Origin: Thioploca ingrica
Lineage (GTDB): Bacteria > Pseudomonadota > Gammaproteobacteria > Beggiatoales > Beggiatoaceae
Length of the DNA: 64,000 bases
Direction of reading: 5' to 3'
Assembly (NCBI GenBank): GCA_000828835.1
Contig: AP014633.1
Coordinates: forward strand, 3,472,001-3,536,000
Positions 30,491 through 41,373 of this stretch are shown here, piece after piece. Made by a program: the position numbers and the translations under genes. Each line of letters begins with the position of its first letter. The stretch's first letter is position 1. The notes under the pieces were generated by a model. It was not told the DNA's origin, did not search any database, and worked only from the letters and a program-made list of their open reading frames with translations.

Positions 30491-32032
30491 TTACCAAGTA
30501 TGATTTGCTTTAAAATCCTCTAACGCGGCTTTAAAACCTTTAGAGACTTCTTCAGTGTAATCACCTTTTTCATTGATTTTATTCAATAAGTCGGCATAAT
30601 TAGCGCGCATGTAGCTGTGTAAAGCCTGTTCAAAATCAACTACTTTTTTCACATTAACATTATCTAAATAGCCCTCATTAGCAGCATACAGTGAAACGGC
30701 CATTTCTGCTACGGTTAAGGGTGAATATTGTTTTTGCTTCATTAACTCAGTCACCCGTTGACCACGTTCAATTTGTTTACGGGTTTTTTCGTCCAAGTCT
30801 GAAGCAAATTGCGCAAAAGCGGCCAATTCACGGTATTGCGCTAAATCTAATCGAATACCACCGCCGAGCTTTTTGATAATTTTGGTTTGTGCTGCACCAC
30901 CCACCCGTGATACCGAAATACCAGGATTAATCGCGGGACGAATACCGGCATTAAATAGGTCAGTTTCTAAGAAAATTTGTCCGTCGGTAATGGAAATCAC
31001 GTTAGTCGGAATAAAGGCAGATACGTCACCGGCTTGGGTTTCAATAATCGGTAAAGCGGTCAAGGAACCCGTTTTACCTTTGACTTCTCCATTGGTCAAT
31101 TTTTCAACGTAGTTAGCATTCAAACGCGAGGCTCGTTCTAGCAAGCGGGAATGTAAATAGAAAACGTCACCGGGATAAGCTTCCCGTCCGGGTGGGCGTC
31201 GCAATAACAAGGATACTTGCCGATAAGCCCAGGCTTGTTTAGTCAAATCGTCATAGACAATCAAAGCATCTTCGCCCCGATCACGAAAGTATTCACCCAT
31301 GGCACAGCCCGCATAAGGTGCAATAAATTGTAACGTTGCTGCATCAGAAGCATTGGCTGCCACAATAATGGTATGTTCCATGGCACCGTGTTCTTCTAAT
31401 TTACGCACCACGTTGGCTACCGAAGAAGCTTTTTGCCCAATGGCCACATAGATACATTTGATACCGGTACCTTTTTGATTGATGATGGCATCAATCGCCA
31501 CGGCAGTTTTACCGGTTTGACGGTCACCAATGATCAATTCACGTTGCCCGCGACCAATGGGTACCATCGCATCAATGGCTTTTAACCCCGTTTGTACTGG
31601 CTGACCCACTGATTGACGGGTAATCACGCCCGGAGCAATTCGTTCTAACGGGAGAGTTAGTTGAGTATTGAGTGGACCTTTACCATCAATGGGTTGACCT
31701 AATGGATTAACCACTCGACCTAATAATTCCGTTCCCACGGGAACTTCTAAAATGCGACCGGTACATTTTACTTTGTCGCCTTCCGTAATATGTTTATAAG
31801 GTCCCAATACGACACCACCCACAGAATCCCGTTCCAGGTTCAAAGCCATCCCAAAAGAGTCACCGGGAAATTCTAACATTTCGCCTTGCATGACCTCGGC
31901 TAAACCATGGATACGGACGATACCGTCAGTGATGCTAACGACCGAACCTTCACTGCGTGATTCAGTCGTTAAATCATAATTTTTAATTTTTTGTTTAATT
32001 AATTCACTGATTTCAGAGGGATTAAGTTGCAT
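30491..32032 (-). CDS. atpA: ATP synthase alpha subunit
   Basis: 513 residues, same as E. coli. [16 protein letters not shown] starts the N-terminal delta-binding helix. Walker A is [16 protein letters not shown], with [10 protein letters not shown]-like CIYVAIGQK, the Arg-finger motif [16 protein letters not shown] and [25 protein letters not shown]. It is the non-catalytic F1 subunit. GAGAGGAAA precedes the ATG. It is preceded by atpH at 19 bp and followed by the hairpin repeat instead of atpG. Confidence 0.98.
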   Translation of the reverse strand: MQLNPSEISELIKQKIKNYDLTTESRSEGSVVSITDGIVRIHGLAEVMQGEMLEFPGDSFGMALNLERDSVGGVVLGPYKHITEGDKVKCTGRILEVPVGTELLGRVVNPLGQPIDGKGPLNTQLTLPLERIAPGVITRQSVGQPVQTGLKAIDAMVPIGRGQRELIIGDRQTGKTAVAIDAIINQKGTGIKCIYVAIGQKASSVANVVRKLEEHGAMEHTIIVAANASDAATLQFIAPYAGCAMGEYFRDRGEDALIVYDDLTKQAWAYRQVSLLLRRPPGREAYPGDVFYLHSRLLERASRLNANYVEKLTNGEVKGKTGSLTALPIIETQAGDVSAFIPTNVISITDGQIFLETDLFNAGIRPAINPGISVSRVGGAAQTKIIKKLGGGIRLDLAQYRELAAFAQFASDLDEKTRKQIERGQRVTELMKQKQYSPLTVAEMAVSLYAANEGYLDNVNVKKVVDFEQALHSYMRANYADLLNKINEKGDYTEEVSKGFKAALEDFKANHTW

Positions 32033-32051
32033 TTATTTCCTCTCATTTGAG

Positions 32052-32588
32052 CTAATGACGCAATTCGGCAGCTAATTTTTGCAAACGTCCCTTAATAGAG
32101 ACATCCATGACTTGATCGCCAGCACGGACTAACCAACCCCCGAGTAGAGATTCATCTGTGGTGATATGAATATGAGCAGCTTTACCTAGACGCTGTTGTA
32201 ATACCGTTTCGATAGCTTGTTGTTGCGGCATCGTCACCGGATAGGGCGTCATTATCTCTACTTCAAGATAATTTTGATATTGCGCTTTTAATGTTTCATA
32301 TTGAATCGCTATTTGAGGTATAGCCAGTAAGCGGTGATTATCCACCAGAATTTTAACCAGATTTTTACCCGTTTCACTCAATTGTCCTTCACCAATCGCT
32401 AACCAGATCTGAGTTAAGGTATTCTTATCAACTTGTGGATTAGCAATCACCGACGCCATGAGCGGATCTTCAACAATGATTTTTAAAAAGTTTAACACCA
32501 CCGACCAATCATCGAGGTGATTCTTTTCTTTGGCTAATTTAAAGATCGCTTCAGCATAGGGACGTGCAATTGTTGCTAATTCTGCCAT
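32052..32588 (-). CDS. atpH: ATP synthase delta subunit
   Basis: 178 residues. MAELATIARPYAEAIFKLA is the F1-binding helical start, LSETGKNLVKILVDNHRLLAIPQIA the middle, and LLGGWLVRAGDQVMDVSIKGRLQKLA the C-terminal b-subunit contact. It connects F1 to the peripheral stalk. It lies between atpF (10 bp) and atpA. Confidence 0.96.
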   Translation of the reverse strand: MAELATIARPYAEAIFKLAKEKNHLDDWSVVLNFLKIIVEDPLMASVIANPQVDKNTLTQIWLAIGEGQLSETGKNLVKILVDNHRLLAIPQIAIQYETLKAQYQNYLEVEIMTPYPVTMPQQQAIETVLQQRLGKAAHIHITTDESLLGGWLVRAGDQVMDVSIKGRLQKLAAELRH

Positions 32589-32598
32589 ATGTTATTGC

Positions 32599-33069
32599 CT
32601 ATAGCTCTTTGATCATTTGGTCTAGAAAATTATGGTGAGCCGAAGCATCAATTTCACGTCCTAAGATTTTTTCGCTCATAAGCAGCGATAAACTGACAAC
32701 TTGTTCACGCAAATGTTCTTTAGCTCGATTGGTTTCTTGCTCAATTTCAGCTTGCGCTAATTCGAGTTGGCGTTGTCCTTCTAGACGTGCTTGTTCCTTT
32801 GATTCTTCGATAATTTCATTCGCTCGTTTATTCGCAGCCGTAATAATCTCAGCGGCATCTTGTTTAGCTTCCCGTAAACGTTCCGCTGCACGTTGTTCCG
32901 ATAACTCTAATTCATGTTTTCCCCGTTCTGCTGCTGCTAAGCCTTGTGCAATTCGCGTGCTACGAGTTGCCATCATTTGGGTTACGGGTCCCCATAAAAA
33001 TTTCCAGACAAATCCCACTAATACCATAAAGGTCAAGATTTGTCCAAATAGTGTGACTGTAATACTCAC
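32599..33069 (-). CDS. atpF: ATP synthase subunit b
   Basis: 156 residues, as in E. coli. One N-terminal membrane helix (LFGQILTFMVLVGFVWKFLWGPV) is followed by a long charged helix rich in Ala/Glu/Arg (RSTRIAQGLAAAERGKHELELSEQRAAERL), the dimeric peripheral stalk. It lies 21 bp after atpE. Confidence 0.96.
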   Translation of the reverse strand: MSITVTLFGQILTFMVLVGFVWKFLWGPVTQMMATRSTRIAQGLAAAERGKHELELSEQRAAERLREAKQDAAEIITAANKRANEIIEESKEQARLEGQRQLELAQAEIEQETNRAKEHLREQVVSLSLLMSEKILGREIDASAHHNFLDQMIKEL

Positions 33070-33090
33070 TTTATCCCCCGTTTAGATAAG

Positions 33091-33384
33091 TTAACCTCCA
33101 AGGGCTTTAACAGCCGCCTGTGCGGCCCCGATAAAGGGGTTAGCGAAAATAAACCACATCGAGATACCTAACACGATCATCGGAAAAGCTTCCATTAAAC
33201 CACCGGTGAATAACATTTGGGTCATCAGTTGTGGTCTCATTTCGGGTTGTCTAGCAATCCCTTCTAAGTATTTAGAACAGATCAGCGCCCACCCCAGGGC
33301 TGAGGCAAATGCTGCTGCTGCCAGAATAATCCCAACGATTAAAGCAGTCGAAGCATAAAGTTGCGTGATCATTTCAGGGGTCAT
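33091..33384 (-). CDS. atpE: ATP synthase subunit c
   Basis: 97 residues, longer than the 79 of E. coli. Two membrane helices surround the polar loop ARQPEMRPQL. The ion-binding carboxylate is a Glu in GGLMEAFPMIVLG. The residue after it is Ala rather than the Ser/Thr of sodium-binding rings, so proton use is likely (inference). The first helix is rich in Ala and has the SALGWALIC packing face. AAGGAG precedes the ATG. A 200-bp gap separates it from atpB. Confidence 0.95.
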   Translation of the reverse strand: MTPEMITQLYASTALIVGIILAAAAFASALGWALICSKYLEGIARQPEMRPQLMTQMLFTGGLMEAFPMIVLGISMWFIFANPFIGAAQAAVKALGG

Positions 33385-33584
33385 TCACTCGTCTCCTTAA
33401 CAGTAGTTGAGGTCAATGAAATAGTTAATGAATAAAATACCGGCTTATCTTCGCCTTTTTACTCCTCATAATTAAGAAGAAATGAATACCTCAATTATCT
33501 TTTGCTTTCCAAAGAAAACGTTTGATCTTCGGTTCTCATATCCTCCGTGGAGGAAAAAGGAAAATAAAATTAGCCTAACTTTAA

Positions 33585-34842
<1,258 letters not shown>

Positions 34843-35282
34843 CACCAATGCTCGATTGCAAAATAAACAGTTAAGGTAGCAGCTTGCTACTCACTGTTAC
34901 CAGTTTTTTGGCAGAAAAAAGCATTTTCATCTTGGCAAGCTCCGTCCTTTAGGGCGGGGTAGTTGACTATACCAACTCACATTGAGCGTGCAGTATAATG
35001 ACATGAACAATTAAGGTCAATCCATTATAAACCGAAAGAACCGGAATAATAAACTCAAAGTGAGTTATCCTATTTTGGCTCATTATCAATTAACTAAGCG
35101 GTTATTTTGGTATTATTTTACTATAATAAAACAGATTAAGTGGTAGGATATTCTGGTTATGGTGTTATAACTATCTGCTTTGATGGTTTAAAATAACTAT
35201 AATTAGCCCTTTGGCAATTGGTGTAACAGGCTTTCTTTAGTATTTTGGATATCACCCTATAATCTTAAATAAGAGGTTACCC
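34843..35282. other. Divergent intergenic region between atpI and the PAS protein
   Basis: 440 bp without a gene, carrying the atp promoter (minus) and that of the PAS gene (plus); I could not fix either. It holds a small stem GTAGCA/TGCTAC at 34876-34890 and a solo IS200/IS605-type end hairpin at 34940-34967. The rest is AT-rich and ends with AAGAGGT before the PAS start. Confidence 0.5.
34940..34967 (+). mobile_element. Solo IS200/IS605-type right-end hairpin
   Basis: CTCCGTCC-TTTA-GGGCGGGG forms an 8-bp stem (with two G-T pairs) and is followed by TAGTTGAC. The whole GCAAGCTCC ... TAGTTGAC unit recurs at 49539-49571 with compensating changes in the stem. Such a hairpin plus TAGTTGAC/TAGTTCAC end is typical of right ends of IS200/IS605 elements and of the 3' end of TnpB guide RNAs. 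No transposase lies nearby. Confidence 0.65.
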
Positions 35283-38200
35283 ATGTCTCCAACGACAACC
35301 CGGTATGATCATTTTTTTACTCATTGTCATACTTTATTTGGTGTCATTGATGCCAAAGGCTATTTTTGCCAAGTAAATTATGCCTGGCAATCCTTATTAG
35401 GATATGATTTAGACGCTTTATCGGCTCATTTATATCTTGATTTGGTACACCCAGATGATCAAGCACAAACGACCGCTGTTCTTCAACAATTAACTAACAT
35501 TTCTGAATCAATCACCGTAGTTAATCGGTTTCAACATCGTGATGGTAATTATCAGGAAATGGTATGGCAAATCACTCCCATTAATCAACAGACTGAATTT
35601 TGCATGGTTGCCATACCAACCGCTATTTTCAAGACTCATTTACTACCATCCCCCCCGGATTGGTCAACTATAGAAAATACTTCCTTACCAGGATTACTGG
35701 GAAAAAAGCAGCAGGAATTAACGTTACTGCAAACTGAACTACAAGACAGACAAGTCGCTTTAACCATCGCCCAGGAAGATCATGTCGAGTTAAGTGCTCA
35801 GTTGGAGACGGCTCAACAAAATTTAGTGTTATTACAAGCACAATTACAAGGAAAGCAAACGGCTTTACTCTCACTTCAGCAAGATAATGTTGCTTTAAAT
35901 ACTCATCTTGAAGAAGCACAACAACATCTGGCTACGCTGCAAATTGAATTAGAAGAAAAACAGGCTGATTTAAATTGGCTTGAAGAAGAAAATAATGTGT
36001 TACGCTCAGTTCTTATTAATATCAGAGAAGGGGTAGTGGTCCAGTATGCTGATAAACATTTACAAACTTTGAATGCTCAAGTTGAACAAATTTTAACTCA
36101 TCCCCTCACCCCGACTGATTTTGAACAATTATGGTATATTAATAATATTGATCCAAATACCACTCGTCAGAATAAGCCCGATCAATTAGTTCAACTTAAA
36201 AAACCACAAGGCGGTTTATTAGAACTCTCCGTTTGTAATCAGGCTTTGTATCATCCAAACGACGTCCAACCTTACGCTAAAATCGTTATGTTTTATGATC
36301 CCAGTAGTCAATACTCAGCAGAATTGACTTTACGCCATTTAAAAGACGATTTTGACATCATTATGCAAAGTAAACGGGAGGGTGTTTTAGATTGGGATTT
36401 ACAAAATAATCAAGTCACTTATTCAACCCGTTGGAAAACTATTTTCGGTTATACCCACGAAGATGTTTGCACCCATATTGATGCTTGGTATTCACGGATC
36501 CATCCCAGTGATCATTCTCAAGTGATGCGAGAGGTTAAAAATTGTTTAGAGAGTGTCAAAACTGTCTATGAAAAAGTACATCGAGTCCAACACAAAGATG
36601 GTTCCTATCGTTGGGTAACCAGTCAAGGGACTGCATTGCGTGATAGTAGTGGTCGCCCCTATCGCTTTATGGCCACATTTATTGATATTACCGAACGTAA
36701 ACGTGCTGAAGAAACTTTAGAAGTCACCGAAAAATACGAACGGTTGTTTACCACACATCCTGATGCGATTTTATTAATCGAGAATAATGGTACTGTGGCG
36801 GAAATGAATCCGGCTGCCTTAAATTTATACGGTTATAACCGCAAAGAAGTGACCCGTTTAACTCAAGCTGACCTATTTGCGAGTGAGATTAATTTAGCTC
36901 ACTTGACTGCTCACACCACTTATCCTGGTTATCATCGAAAACGGGATGGTTCACTGTTCTCAGCAGAAATAATGGTTAATGAATTACGCTGGCAAACCAA
37001 ACGGCTGTTTATCGTTACGGTGCGTGATGTCACTACCGCTCAGCAGCAAACTGCCCAATTGATTGACAATGAAAGAAAATACCACCAACTCTTTGAAGCA
37101 GAGTCAGAAGCGGTTATCGTTTTTAATGCCCAAACCCAGCAGATTTTTGAAGTCAATCAAGCCGCTATTCAGTTATACGGTTATACTTACCCGGAATGGT
37201 TAGAACTCAATATCAGTACGCTATTTGATAAAGCTGACTCCACCGCAATAGGTACCACCCATCAAGAGTTACCCCAAAAATTTTCGGCATGGCATCGCAA
37301 AAAAGATAATACCCGGTTTCCAGTGACCATAGCTATCAGTCAATATACTTTTAAAAATCAGATCCTGGTCTGCGCCATGGTGCATGATATGACGCTTTAC
37401 CAACCGGCTCAAGAGTTTGCTAATACCCTATTACAAACTTCGCCAGTATTTTTTATCGTCCTGTCACCCGCTGGCAAAATTATTTTTGTCAATGAAACTT
37501 TATTAAAAGCACTCAGTTATACCTTAGAAGAACTGCAAAATAAACCCTATCAAACGACTTTAGTTTTACCCACTGACCGACACCGATTCGAAGAAAATTT
37601 GGCTACTTTACTCAGTCATCCGGAAACGCGACTATTGATGGAAATAACGGTATTAGCCAAAAATCAATACTCGCTCCTGTTAGAATGCCATTGTCAAGCG
37701 GTTTTAGATACTCAACAACAAGTGACCTACATTTTAAATATCGGGATTGATATTCGCGAACGGAAAGAAGCACAACAACAATTACATCTCTATAAATCCA
37801 TTGTAGAAACGTCTCAAGAAGCCATTTTTGTCAGTACACCCAATGCCCAATTAGTCTATATTAATCCCGCTCATGAAAAACTTTTTAAATTTCACGATTT
37901 TGTACCTAATAAATACAACTATCGTGATTATTGCACGCCAGCAACCTTAAGAACGATTGAGCACGAAATTGTACCGAAAATTGCCCAAGGACAAACTTGG
38001 GAAGGTATTTTGCCAGTGTTTGATTTCAAGGGGTGCCATTTTCCCATTTGGGGACGCTTTGATGCGATTCGTGATAATCAAGGTCGCTTCTTATTTGCTT
38101 TTGGTTTAATGCACGACGTGACCAAACAGCAAGAAATGGAAGCCAGTTTACGCTATGAGCGCGAGCAATATGAAACCATTTTTCATGCAGCACCCCTGTC

Positions 38201-39659
38201 AATCATTTATAAAGACAAAGAAAACCGGGTTATCAAAGCAAATCGTTATGTGGCACAAATTGCTAAATTTATGAAACCGTCTGAAATGGAAGGCAAATCA
38301 GTTTATGAATTGTTCCCACAATATGCGGAAGAATATTATCTGAATGATTTAGAAGTCATTAAAACCGGCAAGCCTAAGCTGGGTTTACGAGAAAAACATT
38401 CTGGGGGTTATTCTCAAGTGGATAAAATCCCCTATAGAGATGCCAATAGCAATATCGTTGGCGTCATTGTCTTTTCAGTCGATATCACTCGACGGTTGCG
38501 AACCGAACGCGCTTGGCGACAAAAACAACAAGCGTTACAAGAAAGTGAAGCCCAATTACGCTTGACTATTGAGCAACTTCCGATGATGATTTGGGCAGTC
38601 GATACGCAGTTGAATATTACCCTTTGGAATCGTCATTGTGAACGAGTAACCGGCTATACTGCTGATGAAATCATCAATAATCCGCAGGCTTGGCAATTAC
38701 TTTACCCGGATACCCCCTATCGAGAACAAATTATCGGTCTTTGCCAACAACAATTAGAACATCACGGCGAATTTTGCCAGCTTGAATCGCACCTCACTTG
38801 CAAAAATGGCAAAGAAAGAACGATTACTTGGTCTATAATCAATATGGTTAGAATAGAAGGTTCTGCCTTATGGGGGGTCGGTCAAGAAATCTCCAAGCGT
38901 GAGGAACAAACTGTTAAATTATTACGCGAAAGTGAAGAACGGCTACAGTCAATAATACAAAATGTGCCCATTATGCTTAATGCCTATGATGAATCCGGAG
39001 CATTTCTGTTTTGGAATCAACAATGTGAGAAAGTCACCGGTTACTCTGCCCAAGAAATCGTTGGTAATTCTAATGCCTTGAAATGGTTATATCCTCAAAC
39101 TGAATTGTATCAGCAGGTTCAGCAATTTTGCTTACAACCAATGTCTCTTTGGCAATATGAAACTGAAATTAACTGCAAGGACGGTAACCGTAAACAGATC
39201 ATTTGGTCAAACATTTCTAAGCAATATCCGCTACCAGGTTGGTTTGGTTGGATGATAGGTGAAGATATTTCTGCATTCAAACAAATACAGGCTGACTTTG
39301 TTGAAAAAGATTCCTTATTATCGGCCATACTGGATAGCTTTCCAATGAGCATTGGCGTAACTGATAGACGGGGACGCTTTGTTTATCTTAATGAAGCCTA
39401 TTGTAATTTACATGGTTATTCGGCTAAGGAATTGCTTAATAGTCCGTTAACGGTTGTTATTCCACCCGATAATCAAAATGTTGTGTTGCGTCAATATTTT
39501 AGCTTCCTTAATCAAACCGGAGAAAATACGTTTACTGAAACCTATACCGCCTTACATAAAAGAGGATTTCTAGTGGAAGCACATCGTGTGGTAGAACGGA
39601 TTGAACAAGAAAACGGGCAAGTTTATGTCATTTGGTTAGTTAACCAAGTGGAAGAGTAA
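35283..39659 (+). CDS. Giant multi-PAS sensory protein without output domain
   Basis: 1458 residues, cytoplasmic (no signal or membrane segment). An N-terminal PAS domain (about 5-110, FFTHCHTLFGVIDAKGYFCQVNYAW) is followed by a coiled coil (about 135-245) built of LxxLQxxLxxKQxxL repeats. Then about ten more PAS or PAS/PAC units run to the end, several with clear GYxxEE/DE helices and DITERKRAEE-type PAC linkers, for example FGYTHEDV, YGYNRKEV, YGYTYPEW, TGYTADEI, TGYSAQEI, HGYSAKEL. No histidine kinase, GGDEF, EAL, HD-GYP or methyl-accepting segment follows the last PAS; the frame ends VIWLVNQVEE and is followed by non-coding DNA. It may act as a scaffold or adaptor, or it may have lost its output domain. 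AAGAGGT precedes the ATG. Confidence 0.9.
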   Translation: MSPTTTRYDHFFTHCHTLFGVIDAKGYFCQVNYAWQSLLGYDLDALSAHLYLDLVHPDDQAQTTAVLQQLTNISESITVVNRFQHRDGNYQEMVWQITPINQQTEFCMVAIPTAIFKTHLLPSPPDWSTIENTSLPGLLGKKQQELTLLQTELQDRQVALTIAQEDHVELSAQLETAQQNLVLLQAQLQGKQTALLSLQQDNVALNTHLEEAQQHLATLQIELEEKQADLNWLEEENNVLRSVLINIREGVVVQYADKHLQTLNAQVEQILTHPLTPTDFEQLWYINNIDPNTTRQNKPDQLVQLKKPQGGLLELSVCNQALYHPNDVQPYAKIVMFYDPSSQYSAELTLRHLKDDFDIIMQSKREGVLDWDLQNNQVTYSTRWKTIFGYTHEDVCTHIDAWYSRIHPSDHSQVMREVKNCLESVKTVYEKVHRVQHKDGSYRWVTSQGTALRDSSGRPYRFMATFIDITERKRAEETLEVTEKYERLFTTHPDAILLIENNGTVAEMNPAALNLYGYNRKEVTRLTQADLFASEINLAHLTAHTTYPGYHRKRDGSLFSAEIMVNELRWQTKRLFIVTVRDVTTAQQQTAQLIDNERKYHQLFEAESEAVIVFNAQTQQIFEVNQAAIQLYGYTYPEWLELNISTLFDKADSTAIGTTHQELPQKFSAWHRKKDNTRFPVTIAISQYTFKNQILVCAMVHDMTLYQPAQEFANTLLQTSPVFFIVLSPAGKIIFVNETLLKALSYTLEELQNKPYQTTLVLPTDRHRFEENLATLLSHPETRLLMEITVLAKNQYSLLLECHCQAVLDTQQQVTYILNIGIDIRERKEAQQQLHLYKSIVETSQEAIFVSTPNAQLVYINPAHEKLFKFHDFVPNKYNYRDYCTPATLRTIEHEIVPKIAQGQTWEGILPVFDFKGCHFPIWGRFDAIRDNQGRFLFAFGLMHDVTKQQEMEASLRYEREQYETIFHAAPLSIIYKDKENRVIKANRYVAQIAKFMKPSEMEGKSVYELFPQYAEEYYLNDLEVIKTGKPKLGLREKHSGGYSQVDKIPYRDANSNIVGVIVFSVDITRRLRTERAWRQKQQALQESEAQLRLTIEQLPMMIWAVDTQLNITLWNRHCERVTGYTADEIINNPQAWQLLYPDTPYREQIIGLCQQQLEHHGEFCQLESHLTCKNGKERTITWSIINMVRIEGSALWGVGQEISKREEQTVKLLRESEERLQSIIQNVPIMLNAYDESGAFLFWNQQCEKVTGYSAQEIVGNSNALKWLYPQTELYQQVQQFCLQPMSLWQYETEINCKDGNRKQIIWSNISKQYPLPGWFGWMIGEDISAFKQIQADFVEKDSLLSAILDSFPMSIGVTDRRGRFVYLNEAYCNLHGYSAKELLNSPLTVVIPPDNQNVVLRQYFSFLNQTGENTFTETYTALHKRGFLVEAHRVVERIEQENGQVYVIWLVNQVEE

Positions 39660-39810
39660 GCATTTTCTACTCATTACGATCGTGAAAATAAGTAGCGCGT
39701 AGCCTAATTCAAACCGGATAACCAAAATTGTAGGAGAGGTAGAGCGTAGCGAAACCCATCAGATTTCATTGTTCGGGTAATTCTATTCTTGTTTTTGCGT
39801 GAATCCTAAT

Positions 39811-40527
39811 TTATTCAAAATCATAGGAATAATACACAGCGATACCCTTATTTTTAGCGTATTCTTCAACACCACTATTACTAATCATATGGGTTATTAA
39901 TATTGGAAAACACTCTGGTATAACGCCTTCAAATCTTTGCAAACGTTTCCGAATAAACTCATCAATTTTCGGTTTCGATAACTGGCTTTTACTTTCGCCA
40001 ATAATCGTTACTATCTTACCCTCTTGAAGTGCTTGTCCAATAATATTGACCTCCAGTTCCTTACCTTGGTTATCTTTAAGATAACCACGCTTGAGCCGTC
40101 CTTGTACAATCAAACCAAAATCGCGTTGTAATAACTGGGGTAAAACTTTATAAGCTTTATTTTCCAAGCTATAACCAACCGTGGTTGCCAAACCACCGAC
40201 TTGTTTGCGCGTCTCTTTATGTTCCTTGATAAGTTCTATTAAACTTTGTTCAGTGCGTTGCTGGGCAACCGTCAATTCTTCCATCCGTTGCTCGGTGCGT
40301 TGCTGGGCAACCGTCAATTCTTCCATCCGTTGCTCAGTGTGTTGCTGGGCAATCGTCAGTCCTTTTTGCGCCTCGGCAATTTCTCGGACAATAGACTTTA
40401 ATTCATTAAAATCTTTGCTTTTAACCAACTCATCGTAAGCTTCCACAAGGGTTTCAGCTAACAACTTGGCCTGTTTTGGTTCAAACGCTTGACTCAATTT
40501 GTGTTCAAAATACGTGGTGCTAGACAT
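39811..40527 (-). CDS. Coiled-coil protein with PD-(D/E)XK-like C-terminal domain (DUF3782-like)
   Basis: 238 residues. Residues 58-99 are three tandem 14-residue units (TVAQQRTEQRMEEL type), a coiled coil. The C-terminal part (about 120-238) reads LENKAYKVLPQLLQRDFGL, KDNQGKELEVNIIGQAL, KIVTIIGESKSQLSKPKIDEF. The E-L-E-V-N and I-G-E-S-K elements correspond to the D/E and ExK residues of this nuclease-like family, common in cyanobacteria and Beggiatoa relatives. It is usually multicopy and of unknown role. Its DNA repeats can expand or contract in register. Confidence 0.7.
   Translation of the reverse strand: MSSTTYFEHKLSQAFEPKQAKLLAETLVEAYDELVKSKDFNELKSIVREIAEAQKGLTIAQQHTEQRMEELTVAQQRTEQRMEELTVAQQRTEQSLIELIKEHKETRKQVGGLATTVGYSLENKAYKVLPQLLQRDFGLIVQGRLKRGYLKDNQGKELEVNIIGQALQEGKIVTIIGESKSQLSKPKIDEFIRKRLQRFEGVIPECFPILITHMISNSGVEEYAKNKGIAVYYSYDFE
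40231..40356 (-). repeat. Three in-frame 42-bp tandem repeats
   Basis: Three 42-bp units inside the coiled-coil protein gene encode TIAQQHTEQRMEEL, TVAQQRTEQRMEEL and TVAQQRTEQSLIEL. The second and first copies are nearly identical at DNA level (CGTTGCTGGGCAACCGTCA recurs). A 42-bp period keeps the frame and gives whole heptads, so copy number could vary without breaking the gene. Confidence 0.9.
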
Positions 40528-40728
40528 AAGTTATATTTTACCTTGTCTTCTAACAGCTTTTATTCCATCGGATAATAAAGATTTGAGTCAATACTTTATC
40601 TTTCTTAAAAAAATGGGAGAGAACACTTTATACTGAAACCGAATACTGAAACCGATAGCGAGACAACTAATTTTAATTCTGATAAGTTAGTAATTTTGTT
40701 TTTTTAGATCTCAATTTCTAATTAAGAA

Positions 40729-41373
40729 TTACGGGTTACCCACTTTTTTTAACAAAAATTGGCCATTCTTTATTTTGATTACTTTTACAAGGTTGGTGGC
40801 TATAAATTCATCAACTGCCCTCTTTACCCCGTCTTGCCACCAATTACCTTTACCATAATAATCATCGCCTGTAATAAAACCACCGACTTTTATTTTAGGA
40901 TAATATAACTCTAAATCTTTCTTGACGAACTCATACTGGTGGTTTCCGTCAATATAAATCCAATCGAAATAATTATCATCAAAGTTGTTACAGAGTTCAT
41001 GTGAATACCCACGACAGATTTTTACTTGGCCATTGTTAATTTCCTGAGAGAATCTGTTAACAACTTGTTGATAAATATTATCTAAATTTGTTTGAGTTGT
41101 TTTCTTTCCGTAAATTGAATGATCAAAAATATCTTTTTGTTCACATATCCAAGGATCTATCAAATATAACTTGGTGGGGTTCACCATTTGCAAAATCTTT
41201 TTTGAAAAATTCCCTTCCCATACCCCTATCTCAGCACAGATTGAATTTTTTGGCATTTCTTTTAGTAGAAAAGCACGCCCTTTTGATAAAGACAACAGAG
41301 AAGAAGGGATTAACCGTGCTAGTGGCCACAAAACGCGCCAATTTTTAACTTGGTTTATCATTGATTTTCGCAT
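40729..41373 (-). CDS. SAM-dependent methyltransferase (Methyltransf_24-like)
   Basis: 214 residues from the ATG at 41373, which shares its A with the TAA of nuoN (TAATG), so it is translationally coupled to nuoN; a TTG nine codons upstream is the alternative. SICAEIGVWEGNFSKKIL is the SAM-binding motif I, KLYLIDPW motif II, and FDWIYIDGNHQYEFVKKDLELYYPKIKVGGFITGDDY the post-I region with the IDG-H-Y element typical of this class. It is often seen with cell-surface polysaccharide or small-molecule methylation. The substrate is unknown. Nothing in its sequence ties it to complex I. Confidence 0.8.
   Translation of the reverse strand: MRKSMINQVKNWRVLWPLARLIPSSLLSLSKGRAFLLKEMPKNSICAEIGVWEGNFSKKILQMVNPTKLYLIDPWICEQKDIFDHSIYGKKTTQTNLDNIYQQVVNRFSQEINNGQVKICRGYSHELCNNFDDNYFDWIYIDGNHQYEFVKKDLELYYPKIKVGGFITGDDYYGKGNWWQDGVKRAVDEFIATNLVKVIKIKNGQFLLKKVGNP

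Noticed and set aside
40231-40356. CRISPR-like array
   Set aside because: The regular repeats are contiguous 42-bp coding units with no spacers, in frame within a coiled-coil protein.
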